Source of the DNA: Rossellomorea marisflavi
Lineage (GTDB): Bacteria > Bacillota > Bacilli > Bacillales > Bacillaceae_B
Reading direction: 5' to 3'
DNA: 64,000 nucleotides
Assembly (NCBI GenBank): GCA_003667865.1
Contig: CP033051.1
Location: 1,881,501 to 1,945,500, forward strand
Below, one piece after another: positions 53,747-61,900 of this stretch. Numbering within the stretch: the first letter of the stretch is position 1; every line of letters begins with the position of its first letter. The notes below the pieces were generated by a model. The model was not told where the DNA came from. It saw only the letters and a list, made by a program, of their open reading frames with translations, and made no database searches. Both the position numbers and the translations under genes were made by a program.

Positions 53747-56700
53747 ATGGGGACGAAACAGAAAACAGCATATCGTTGTCGTATTCGTTTAACGAATACG
53801 GCAAAGGAAAAGATGCGGGAGCTCAAGTTGGATGAGCAAACGTTTTTTTTATTGGATAAATCCTATCATGTATATATAGAAAAGTATCCACAAACAGCTG
53901 TTGGCGAAGTGTCGGCTGCTTTGTTTCTTGATAATAAAGTGGATGAAAAGCTAGCAGATCTGTGTAACGGAGATGTAGTGGTACTACATTGTGTTGTCGA
54001 GAAGGATCGTTTTATCGTAACCAATGTGACGACAAGACCAGGACATATTCCTATTGATTCAAATTGGCGTAAGTCTGTTACCCTTACGTTTGATACGAAT
54101 GCTCAGCGTGGCGGGGAAACATTGTCACTTGAATTGTTAAATATGATTCACCATATGCCGGTTGCAAAGGAAAGCTCGCAGTATGTGAAGAAGAGAATTG
54201 CAAGCTGGGAAGGCTATCTGAAAATTCAGGAGCGGACAGCAGATATTCCTGATATGACCTCACGTTATTCAAGCATTTCTTTCAATAATGACTTTAGTCG
54301 AATGACAATGAAAGGCTGTCAGCTCAAGGATCAAGAATGGTCGTTACTTAAGGATTTAAGTGTCAAACTTAAAGGAATTGACCAAGATGTTGGAAAAGTA
54401 CTGAAGGCCAACCGTTCGACAGCTTCTGTTGAAGTAGAATTGCACGGTTATATGGAAGAGCATGCCCGTGCTCAAAGGCTGAACGTCCACCCTAAAGAGG
54501 TGACCTTTAGTAACTTTGCGACTCTAAGCCAGGTAAAACGATTACGACAAGGCTTTAAGCAATTAGAAAACGGGATGGCAGCAAATCCGGAGCTGGAGCG
54601 TTTGTTATTTGAAAACAAACCACCGGTTAAAGAAGTGAAAAAGCTCGCAAATCTTCAGTTTCATAATCGCCTGAACGAGTTCCAGCAAAAAGCAGTAACA
54701 GGGGCAATGTCTGCAGAAGATCTATATGTCATTCAAGGACCACCTGGAACTGGAAAAACAACGGTAATCTCAGAAATCTGCTTACAAAATGCTAGAGCAG
54801 GTTTGCGTACTCTAGTTGCTTCACAGTCAAACCTAGCAGTAGATAATGCTCTAGGAAGATTACTTGCAAATAAAGACATCCGCATTCTTCGAGTGGGGCG
54901 TACAGAAAGCATTGAAGAAGAAGGGAAAAAGTTCATTGAAGAAAATGTTGGTCAGTATTGGAAGGACCATACATTAAAAGAGGTTTCCTCACAATTTGAA
55001 ATGCATAAACAGCGTCAAATGGAAGTTGAAGCAGAATGGGCAACAAATGAGCAAGAGCATGACCGACTTCAGAAATTGCTTGAACGTGTAGAAGCGGAAG
55101 TCAAAGCGAAGAAGGAAGCAGAGCAGATATATAGTGACATTCAGTCAATGATTAATACGTATAAACAAGAAAGGCAAACAGCTGAACAGAAGATAGAGAC
55201 TGTACAGCAACGAGTGAAAGAGATTGAGCACTCCCTTCATCAGCTGAAAGACGTTTTAGAAAAAGATCAAGCATTTCTAGCGGCAATGCCTGATACGGAT
55301 AGTATTCAGCAAGAGTGGGATGCAACAGAGCAAGAGATTGCCCGTCTGCAAAAAAGTGTTGCCTTTCAGGAGCTTGAAGAGGAGATACTGGAGCAACAAC
55401 AGGTAATGGACCAGGCTACTCTAGAGTATGAAAAATGGAAAGAGATTTCTGAGAAAACAGAAGCTTTGTCGACAAGAATTACCGAAGCGAAAAAGGTTGA
55501 TACCTTAAAATGGATCATCCTTGAGCGGAATCTAAAGCGTACATTAGGAGTTCAGCAGTATATCCAAAAGCTCGAAGAACTCCGTGAAGAAAAAGGTCAA
55601 TTTGATAAATTAAAAGCATACTATGACCAGCTGAACCGAGCGATGTCGTATGTTGCACAGCTACTAGAAAAGCAAAAGCTAGACATGAATCAGATTAAGC
55701 AACAGATGCTTACTAGCAAGCCTATTTCTACAAACTCCACAGAGATTGATCAATTTTTGGAAGGGTTGAGAAATGACCTGAAGAATCGTTCTTCCATATA
55801 CCCGGACCGACTGGTTGCCTATCTACAAGGGTTATATGGAAGAAGACAGTTTGTAAAACTAAGAGCAGAGCGGCTAAAGCCGAACCAAATGTATATACAG
55901 CTAGCACAGGAAGCCCTTCACAATTTGAAGCAGGAGCTACTTGAGCAGGTTTATCCATTGCAGAATGAAAATAGAGGTGTTTTTCAAAAATATCAGAAGG
56001 GAATGGATGAGCAGAAAACGAAGCTTACCATTTTACAAAATAAACGTGAGGAAATGCTGGAGACGACAGAGGTCATTCCGAACGTAAAAGAATTGCTTGT
56101 GCAGCATGAAACGAGAAAGCATGAGCTACAGAAAAAGAAACAGCAATATGAGGAAGCAAAGCTACGAGTTGAAGAGAATGGTGGAAAACAAGATAGCGAA
56201 GCACAGCAGCTAAAGGAAGCAGAGGAAAGACGTACTGTAACAGAGGCTCGACTTCAAGAACTGAACGTGATGGTGCAGCAAAAGGAAGAAGAATTACTAC
56301 CTTTACAAGAAATCTTAGCATCAGAACCAGAGCATGAGCATGAAAATGTGTTACGTCAATTAGCGAGCATTTCATTTAATCGTGAATCATTAAAGCAGGA
56401 AAAGCAGAAGCTCCCACTTTTTCAGTCTGTTCAAGGTGAGTGGTTGTCTCTATTAAAAGAAGCGAATGACCATGACTTAAATGAAATCCGAAAGCTTTAT
56501 GTGAAGCATTCTAACGTAATAGGAACGACATGTGTGGCATCGGCGAGAAAGGACTTTATCGAAAATTATCCAGTCTTTGATGTGGTTATTATTGACGAGG
56601 TATCGAAAGCAACCCCACCGGAGCTGCTATTACCGATGCTTAAAGGGAAGAAAATCATCCTTGTTGGGGACCATCATCAGCTTCCACCTCTTCTAGGAAA

Positions 56701-57547
56701 TGATACCCTCGAGGAGGCACTTCAGGAGCTTGCAGATGAAAATGGAGATTTCGAGGGGAAGGCTGAATTAAACAAGCTGTTAAAAGAGTCGTTGTTTGAA
56801 CGATTATTTAAAAACTTACCTGCTAGCAACAAAACCATGCTTGCGATTCAATACCGTATGCATGAAAAGATTATGAAAACAATTACGCCGTTCTATGAAC
56901 AAGAAAGCGATCGACTGCAATGCGGATTAACAGACTCTGACTCTGATCGTGATCATATGCTTGAATCACCACTTATTCAGCGTAACAATCATTTGTTATG
57001 GTTAGATATTCCGAACGAGCCTTCGTTTTTTGAAGAGCGTATGAAAGGCGGAAAAAGTCTTTATAATGCGGCCGAATTAGAGAGGATTGCAGTATTGCTG
57101 AAGGAATTAGATGAAGCGACAGCACGTGCAAAAGAGGAAGGAAGAATCCATCCTGATGAGAAGAAACACGTTGGGGTTATTAGTTTTTATGGAGAACAAG
57201 TGAAGCGAATTGATCGCATGATTCATCAGGAGCTTCGTTTACCTAACGTGACAATACGTACGGGAACAGTGGACAGGTTTCAGGGAATGGAAATGGATGT
57301 TATTCTACTGAGCATGGTGCGAAATCATGAGAACCCGAGGGATGACATTGGCTTTGCACGAGATTACCGTAGGCTAAATGTTGCCTTGTCGAGAGCAAGA
57401 GAATTGCTTGTGTTAATTGGTAGCACGAAAATGTTCACGGAACGAACAAGGTATAACGATACAAAACAGATGTACACACACGTATTAGATGAAGTGAGGC
57501 AACAAAATGGATTGCGAGTGCTAGAAGAGGTGAGTGTACTTGGATAA
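53747..57547 (+). CDS. Large SF1 (DNA2/NAM7-like) helicase with coiled-coil insertion
   Basis: A 1266-residue helicase. Motif I is QGPPGTGKTTVI (about residue 331), motif II IIDEVSKATP (about 948), motif III VGDHHQLPPLL, and motifs V-VI RTGTVDRFQGMEMDVILLSMV and LNVALSRARELLVLIGS. About 600 residues separate motifs I and II, mainly Glu/Lys/Gln-rich heptad-like sequence (about 420-880), much longer than in UPF1 or DNA2 relatives. The 300 N-terminal residues are not recognised. It overlaps the next gene, suggesting a two-gene system. A role in repair, RNA processing or phage defence is possible but unproven. Confidence 0.85.
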   Translation: MGTKQKTAYRCRIRLTNTAKEKMRELKLDEQTFFLLDKSYHVYIEKYPQTAVGEVSAALFLDNKVDEKLADLCNGDVVVLHCVVEKDRFIVTNVTTRPGHIPIDSNWRKSVTLTFDTNAQRGGETLSLELLNMIHHMPVAKESSQYVKKRIASWEGYLKIQERTADIPDMTSRYSSISFNNDFSRMTMKGCQLKDQEWSLLKDLSVKLKGIDQDVGKVLKANRSTASVEVELHGYMEEHARAQRLNVHPKEVTFSNFATLSQVKRLRQGFKQLENGMAANPELERLLFENKPPVKEVKKLANLQFHNRLNEFQQKAVTGAMSAEDLYVIQGPPGTGKTTVISEICLQNARAGLRTLVASQSNLAVDNALGRLLANKDIRILRVGRTESIEEEGKKFIEENVGQYWKDHTLKEVSSQFEMHKQRQMEVEAEWATNEQEHDRLQKLLERVEAEVKAKKEAEQIYSDIQSMINTYKQERQTAEQKIETVQQRVKEIEHSLHQLKDVLEKDQAFLAAMPDTDSIQQEWDATEQEIARLQKSVAFQELEEEILEQQQVMDQATLEYEKWKEISEKTEALSTRITEAKKVDTLKWIILERNLKRTLGVQQYIQKLEELREEKGQFDKLKAYYDQLNRAMSYVAQLLEKQKLDMNQIKQQMLTSKPISTNSTEIDQFLEGLRNDLKNRSSIYPDRLVAYLQGLYGRRQFVKLRAERLKPNQMYIQLAQEALHNLKQELLEQVYPLQNENRGVFQKYQKGMDEQKTKLTILQNKREEMLETTEVIPNVKELLVQHETRKHELQKKKQQYEEAKLRVEENGGKQDSEAQQLKEAEERRTVTEARLQELNVMVQQKEEELLPLQEILASEPEHEHENVLRQLASISFNRESLKQEKQKLPLFQSVQGEWLSLLKEANDHDLNEIRKLYVKHSNVIGTTCVASARKDFIENYPVFDVVIIDEVSKATPPELLLPMLKGKKIILVGDHHQLPPLLGNDTLEEALQELADENGDFEGKAELNKLLKESLFERLFKNLPASNKTMLAIQYRMHEKIMKTITPFYEQESDRLQCGLTDSDSDRDHMLESPLIQRNNHLLWLDIPNEPSFFEERMKGGKSLYNAAELERIAVLLKELDEATARAKEEGRIHPDEKKHVGVISFYGEQVKRIDRMIHQELRLPNVTIRTGTVDRFQGMEMDVILLSMVRNHENPRDDIGFARDYRRLNVALSRARELLVLIGSTKMFTERTRYNDTKQMYTHVLDEVRQQNGLRVLEEVSVLG

Positions 57548-58304
57548 ATTAGAACACCAGTTACGGAAGCAGCTACTGGAGAATGCAGCAATTGAAATCA
57601 AGAAGTCCGTTACTTGGCATTTACCCGTTTTGAACTACTCTGTTGGGTATAAGCGGGTAAAAAGAATACAAATGGATATCTTGATGAAAATGATGCTTCT
57701 CACATTCGAGCAAACGGAAATTCGCCGAGCCGCTAATTTGTCTGAGCTCCTGCTCGTGGAGGAGCTGTTCATTGAGGATTTGCTTGTGAAAATGCAGCGA
57801 ATGGGCTTAATTCGACTAGAGCAGCAAATTTATAAGCTGACATCCAAAGGAAAAGAACAGCTAAACACGGGGACACTTGAAGAGGAAATGGAAGAAGAGG
57901 TCACAATGATCTCGTACAGTCCTTTTCATGATGCGTGTTGGCCAGACACATTCGAATCGCTACCTGAGTCTAAAGGGGAAATGCCTTTATTTCGGTATGC
58001 AACCGATGAGAACCTTCTAGATGAGGTTCGATTGCTAACGGTTCTTGCTGAACGAAATGATGGCGTAGAGGAAGACGGTTTTCAAACTAAAGTGGCAGAA
58101 GTTACCCGATATGATGTAGAAGAATCAGAGCCTGTTCCATTTCTGGAATTTCAAATGTACAACAAGGAACAAGATATTTTCTATGTTCGTGTCTGGAATA
58201 CATGGCTTGGACGATGGGATGAAAAGCTGGAGAAGTATATAGAAGAGAAGGAACGGCTCGCGTGGCGAGAGAAGTGGTTGGTGGAAGAGGAAGTAACGGA
58301 GTGA
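57540..58304 (+). CDS. Helicase-partner protein with winged-helix-like region, unknown
   Basis: A 254-residue soluble protein starting at TTG 57540 with GAGGTGAG upstream, 8 bp inside the end of the helicase gene. Residues about 45-110 (LLVEELFIEDLLVKMQRMGLIRLEQQIYKLTSKGKEQL) have the form of a winged helix. A strongly acidic stretch (EEEMEEEVTM) follows, then a beta-rich C-terminal region and a charged helical tail. No named family. Tight overlap implies that it works with the helicase, for example as a loading or specificity subunit. Confidence 0.65.
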   Translation: MDKLEHQLRKQLLENAAIEIKKSVTWHLPVLNYSVGYKRVKRIQMDILMKMMLLTFEQTEIRRAANLSELLLVEELFIEDLLVKMQRMGLIRLEQQIYKLTSKGKEQLNTGTLEEEMEEEVTMISYSPFHDACWPDTFESLPESKGEMPLFRYATDENLLDEVRLLTVLAERNDGVEEDGFQTKVAEVTRYDVEESEPVPFLEFQMYNKEQDIFYVRVWNTWLGRWDEKLEKYIEEKERLAWREKWLVEEEVTE

Positions 58305-58396
58305 GTTGAATTGGTTCTGGTGGTTGTGAGACTGCCAGGGCTATTTTTGTAGGAGTAGTAAGTTGAAAGATGATACAGCCGAATTTCTTCGGTGGA

Positions 58397-58577
58397 GCGG
58401 ACATTTATTCCGTTATTTTCACAAAATGGCTTCATTTTGAGGCAGTTGTGGACATTTATTCCGCTATTTCATGAAAATCGTAGTGTATTTGCTCCACAAT
58501 TGCTAAATAACGGAACAGATGTCCGCCAGCGACTTACGATAGAGGTTTTTACTAATAATAACGGAATAAATGTCCGG
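58397..58577. repeat. Four-unit inverted repeat element (locus C)
   Basis: Units close to GGACATTTATTCCGTTATTT start at 58397 (forward), 58448 (forward), 58504 (reverse) and 58555 (reverse). Spacing is 51, 56 and 51 bp and the whole block is 181 bp, identical in geometry to 22833-23013. The outer pair matches at 21 of 23 positions. A weak fifth forward remnant (AATTCCGTG, near 58599) may lie downstream. The rest of the gap 58305-58747 holds no gene. Confidence 0.85.
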
Positions 58578-58737
58578 CATCTTTACTAAAGATTCCTATA
58601 TCAATAATTCCGTGTAAATTGATTTCTGTCTTTCTTATGTTTGTATCTGCAATGTGCAAGTTTGAAATATAGTTGATGACATAGGGCATTTAAAAGAATG
58701 TAGCAGATTTTAGTGGAACAGAAGGAAATTAAACATT

Positions 58738-58762
58738 AAAAAAACTGCTATTCAATAGCAGT
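58738..58762 (-). terminator. Terminator of 50-residue gene
   Basis: Minus-strand ACTGCTAT and ATAGCAGT pair around the stop codon region, followed by seven Ts. Confidence 0.75.
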
Positions 58763-58900
58763 AATGGATAACGCCTTAAGAAGAAGTAAAATATCCTGAT
58801 GAATGCATTCTTGAACTTGTGTATCGGTACAGTTTTTATACTCACCTTGTAATCGTCCAAGTTCTCTAATGAATAGTAAGTGTTCAGCCTTACTAAGCAT
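58748..58900 (-). CDS. 50-residue helical small protein
   Basis: A small, mostly helical protein (MLSKAEHLLFIRELGRLQGEY start, two Cys in the middle, IHQDILLLLKALSITAIE end). AAAGGAGCG lies 7 bp before the ATG, and a terminator overlaps the stop codon, supporting a real transcription unit. No family recognised. Confidence 0.55.
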   Translation of the reverse strand: MLSKAEHLLFIRELGRLQGEYKNCTDTQVQECIHQDILLLLKALSITAIE

Positions 58901-59134
58901 AGTGTATTCGCTCCTTTACATAGGATAAAAACACTATGTCAGCTAACACTACCACTATTATCTTTTATATACAATCATTTAACTCTCAATTCTGACATGT
59001 TGGGGTTCGAAAACAGACCAATTATTCCGTTCATAATTGGTGATAATAATAGTGAACATATTAAAAATATATAGTATTTTCTAATGCTACGGTATATGAT
59101 TAAAGCTTACAAGGAAAAGAGGACGATAAGAGAC

Positions 59135-59506
59135 ATGATTAAAATTGAATTACCAAAAGTCGATGTATCCATTACAGAACGCAAACAAACACCTAACAGT
59201 GATGAACCAAAAATAAAATCAATTGAAGGATTTATCGATCTTCATGAGATCCCAAGAGACAAGGGTGGAATGATCCTTTTTTACAACATCCATGATGAGC
59301 TTCTTTTTGTTGGAAAAGCAAGAAAGCTAAGACAACGAGTGAAAAAGCATCTAGAAGATACCGTTTCTCCATTGAAAAATCACCGCGACGAAGTGTACAG
59401 AATTGATGTCTGCTTAGTGGAAGATCCGATGGAACGTGATATTTATGAGACTTATATGATTAATGCACTACTAGCAAAATATAATGTGGATAAAGTATAT
59501 TTCTAG
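59135..59506 (+). CDS. GIY-YIG-like nuclease-domain protein
   Basis: A 123-residue protein from ATG 59135 (GAGGA about 11 bp upstream; an earlier ATG at 59084 adds 17 residues without a site). Residues about 45-123 have the GIY-YIG order: GMILFYNIHDELLFVGKARKLRQRVKKH, then VYRIDVCLVEDPMERDIYETYMIN with the catalytic Glu helix. The first motif reads ILFYNI/LLFVGKA instead of GIY/YIG, yet the Arg of the second helix and Glu are kept. It may be a small nuclease or a degenerate relative. Confidence 0.7.
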   Translation: MIKIELPKVDVSITERKQTPNSDEPKIKSIEGFIDLHEIPRDKGGMILFYNIHDELLFVGKARKLRQRVKKHLEDTVSPLKNHRDEVYRIDVCLVEDPMERDIYETYMINALLAKYNVDKVYF

Positions 59507-59511
59507 AAGAA

Positions 59512-59536
59512 AGTAGGGGGGCTCTCCTGCTTTTTT
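59512..59536 (+). terminator. Terminator of GIY-YIG-like gene
   Basis: AGTAGG pairs with CCTGCT (one G-T pair), followed by TTTTTT, 5 bp after the stop codon. Confidence 0.65.
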
Positions 59537-59541
59537 ATTTT

Positions 59542-59615
59542 GTGGGTCAGAGGGACAGGTTCCTCGTCCCACTTGAACAATTTACTGGGACAAGGGACCT
59601 GTCCCCGCGACCCAC
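59542..59615. repeat. 74-bp near-perfect palindromic intergenic repeat
   Basis: GTGGGTC and GACCCAC enclose a long second stem: GGGACAGGTTCCTCGTCCCA with TGGGACAAGGGACCTGTCCC, 14-nt loop. It is a strong cruciform or hairpin candidate. Elements built on GGGACAGGTTCC with matching inverted arms are frequent between Bacillaceae genes; their function is unknown. Confidence 0.75.
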
Positions 59616-59630
59616 CCGAGACCGATAAGC

Positions 59631-59670
59631 AAAAAAAGGTTCTGGTATCTAAATGAGTACCAGAACCTTT
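59631..59670 (-). terminator. Terminator of hxlAB operon
   Basis: Minus-strand GGTTCTGGTA and TACCAGAACC pair around an 11-nt loop, followed by TTTTTTTGC. Confidence 0.9.
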
Positions 59671-59699
59671 TAAGTAAAACTGAAAAGAAGAAGACTAAA

Positions 59700-60257
59700 C
59701 TACTCTAAATTGGCATGTTTCCCATACATTTTAGTAGTGTCTAATCCCTTTTTCTCCATGAAGCTTAATATTATGGCATCATAAAAAAGTAAAAGAGTTT
59801 GTTCAAACAGTGAGCCCATTGGCTGTATGGTTTTATAATCACCTTCTGTTTGATCCTTTGGTGAACCAGGTAATTTTACCGAAAAGTCTGCAAGATTACC
59901 AATAGTAGAGTCAGGGAATAATGTCACTGCTGCAATGGTACCACCGATACTTTTTGCTTTTTGAGCAAGAGATACTAGGCTTTTAGTTTCACCAGAACCT
60001 GAGCCTATAATCAAAATATCATTCTTTTCATAATTGGGTGTTACGGTCTCCCCGATAACGTATGCATCAATTCCCATATGCATCATTCTCATAGCAAAGG
60101 ATTTCGCCATAAAGCCTGATCTTCCAGAACCTGCAACAAAGACTTTGTTGGCATCTAGAATATGAGTTAAAAGCTTATCTGATTCATCATCAGAGATTAA
60201 CCGGACAGATTGATTCAATTCTTCAATAATCTGGGATAGGAATTGTGAAGTGTGCAT
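59700..60257 (-). CDS. hxlB: 6-phospho-3-hexuloisomerase
   Basis: A 185-residue SIS-domain isomerase that turns D-arabino-3-hexulose 6-phosphate into fructose 6-phosphate, the second step of formaldehyde fixation in the ribulose monophosphate pathway. Motifs: VFVAGSGRSGFMAKSFAMRMMHMG near residue 35, GETVTP, DILIIGSGSGETKSLVSLAQKAK and the C-terminal NLADFSVKLPG. It begins 1 bp after the hxlA stop, so both are co-translated. Length and neighbours match B. subtilis HxlB. Confidence 0.94.
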   Translation of the reverse strand: MHTSQFLSQIIEELNQSVRLISDDESDKLLTHILDANKVFVAGSGRSGFMAKSFAMRMMHMGIDAYVIGETVTPNYEKNDILIIGSGSGETKSLVSLAQKAKSIGGTIAAVTLFPDSTIGNLADFSVKLPGSPKDQTEGDYKTIQPMGSLFEQTLLLFYDAIILSFMEKKGLDTTKMYGKHANLE

Positions 60258-60258
60258 A

Positions 60259-60894
60259 TTATTGACCTTGCTTTACCAATTGTTGCATTTGAGCAGCTGC
60301 TTGCTTTTTATCCTCTTGACCCGTAATTCCTCCACCAACAATGACAAGGTCTGGTTGTGCTTTAATAACTTCTGGTAATGTTTCAAGTTTAATCCCACCA
60401 GCGATGGCTGTTTTAGCATTTTTTACAACACTCTTGATTGTTTGCAGATCTTCAAATGAATTCTTTCCAACAGCCTGAAGGTCATATCCAGTGTGTACAC
60501 AAATATAATCCACACCGAACTCATCAACTTGCTTAGCACGCTCAGCTAAGTCTTTAACAGCAATCATATCGACTAATATTTTCTTTCCTTGTTTCTTTGC
60601 TTCTTCAACAGCGCCTTTAATCGACATGTCCTCAGCAGCACCAAGTATTGTTACAATATCAGCACCTGCTTCAGAAGCCTTCATAACCTCATAGCCTGCT
60701 GCATCCATAATTTTTAAGTCAGCTAATACTTTTAAATGAGGGAATGCTTCTTTTACTTCCTTAACTGCACGTAGCCCTTCATTAATGACAACGGGCGTAC
60801 CGATTTCGACTATATCAATATGCTCCTCAACCTCTTTCACTAACTCAATGGCTTCTGGAATATTGACTAAATCTAATGCTAATTGTAGTTCCAT
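60259..60894 (-). CDS. hxlA: 3-hexulose-6-phosphate synthase
   Basis: A 211-residue TIM-barrel of the orotidine monophosphate decarboxylase suprafamily, condensing formaldehyde with ribulose 5-phosphate. Motifs are LQLALDLV at the N-terminus, VLADLKIMDAAGYE with the catalytic Asp-Lys-x-Asp, VDYICVHTGYD, and AIAGGIK and VIVGGGITG for phosphate binding. In non-methylotrophic Bacillus this detoxifies formaldehyde. Transcribed divergently from the HxlR gene, its known activator in B. subtilis. Confidence 0.95.
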   Translation of the reverse strand: MELQLALDLVNIPEAIELVKEVEEHIDIVEIGTPVVINEGLRAVKEVKEAFPHLKVLADLKIMDAAGYEVMKASEAGADIVTILGAAEDMSIKGAVEEAKKQGKKILVDMIAVKDLAERAKQVDEFGVDYICVHTGYDLQAVGKNSFEDLQTIKSVVKNAKTAIAGGIKLETLPEVIKAQPDLVIVGGGITGQEDKKQAAAQMQQLVKQGQ

Positions 60895-61044
60895 CTAGTG
60901 TCACTCCTTCAATAAGTTTTAAAATACTGAGATTCATCTTACGAAATAATCATTCATTTACATGGAAAAAAAACATGAAATAGTTCCACGTTTTTCATTG
61001 TAATAAGTAAGTATCCTTATTTGAAGTACGCACTTTATTTTTAC

Positions 61045-61082
61045 ATAGTGTTAAAAAACATATATAGTGTCAAAAAGTATAC
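61045..61082. promoter_or_regulatory. Tandem 19-bp direct repeats between hxlA and hxlR
   Basis: ATAGTGTTAAAAAACATAT (61045-61063) and ATAGTGTCAAAAAGTATAC (61064-61082) are adjacent direct copies. In B. subtilis HxlR binds tandem direct repeats upstream of hxlA, so these are the expected HxlR sites. They lie 150-190 bp before hxlA and about 50 bp before hxlR. Confidence 0.65.
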
Positions 61083-61130
61083 TATGTGCTAAGGTAGGAC
61101 TATTCATTGAATTAACGGGAGGTACCGTTC

Positions 61131-61499
61131 ATGACTCGTGCTCAAGAAAAGATGGTTAACTGTGAAAAAGAACTTACTTTGGCTGTGATTGGTGGTAAAT
61201 GGAAAATGCTCATTCTTTGGCACTTAGGAAAAAAGGGGACGAAGCGATTTGGAGAGTTGAAATCTCTTATTCCGGGCATAACCCAAAGAATGCTAGTCAA
61301 TCAGCTTAGGGAGCTTGAAGAGGATCACATAGTAAAACGGCAGGTTTATCCCGTGGTTCCTCCAAAGGTTGAATATTCGCTTACCGAAGAAGGAGAAACC
61401 TTGATGCCGATTTTAGATTCTATGTACAAGTGGGGGAAAGATTATATGGAAAATGTCTTGCAAAAAGACCAATTGCAAGAGAAGAAGTCTGTTCAATAA
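61131..61499 (+). CDS. hxlR: HxlR-family transcriptional regulator
   Basis: A 122-residue winged-helix regulator ([54 protein letters not shown]). A conserved N-terminal Cys in [18 protein letters not shown] corresponds to the residue proposed to sense formaldehyde or redox change in this group. It should activate the divergent hxlA-hxlB operon when formaldehyde is present. GGGAGG precedes the ATG. Confidence 0.9.
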   Translation: MTRAQEKMVNCEKELTLAVIGGKWKMLILWHLGKKGTKRFGELKSLIPGITQRMLVNQLRELEEDHIVKRQVYPVVPPKVEYSLTEEGETLMPILDSMYKWGKDYMENVLQKDQLQEKKSVQ

Positions 61500-61545
61500 T
61501 CTGTTATGAAATGAATCCCTTTACAAAGAAGCTTTCATTGAGTGG

Positions 61546-61679
61546 TGCTGGGTTTTAGCACCTGAATGGTCCATTCGTGTCGTGTCTCGCATACAAATCT
61601 AGATGATGAGGCGTATTCGCGTATTGGTGAGGAATTGAAGAATGTGCTTGATGACTATCTAGAAGAATGGAAAGGTTGA
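61546..61679 (+). pseudogene. Frameshifted C-terminal remnant of a PLP-dependent aminotransferase/decarboxylase
   Basis: Fragments in two frames read VLAPEWSIRV and then a segment close to the C-terminal end of aspartate aminotransferase/aspartate 4-decarboxylase proteins (NLDDEAYSRIGEELKN, then DDYLEEWKG and a stop). A deletion or insertion near 61580-61592 shifts the frame and the upstream coding region is missing. It is not preceded by a ribosome site. Most likely a relic of a deleted gene; a chance match cannot be excluded. Confidence 0.45.
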
Positions 61680-61710
61680 AGGGGACAATGACATGTCCTT
61701 GTGAACTAGA

Positions 61711-61740
61711 AAATGAGCTATCCGCAAGGATAGCTCATTT
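61711..61740. terminator. Perfect hairpin downstream of the relic
   Basis: AAATGAGCTATCC pairs with GGATAGCTCATTT around GCAA. Only a short T run follows. It was probably the terminator of the deleted gene. The remainder of 61500-61900 holds no gene other than the relic. Confidence 0.6.
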
Positions 61741-61900
61741 GAATTCTAAAAATATATTGATTAAATAGTGTGCATATGATAACGTAGTACAGTAAGACTC
61801 TAATTATTAGTTTATAAATATTATTACCCAATTTATATTTTACAGAAATACTTGTAATAAGTCAATACCTTTCAAATCATTTTTTTGAGGAGTGGTGTGT

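Noticed and set aside
53747..58304. Assignment of the helicase pair to a named phage-defence system
   Set aside because: No nuclease, Toprim, TIR or other effector domain is visible and no other defence genes flank it; naming a system would be unsupported.
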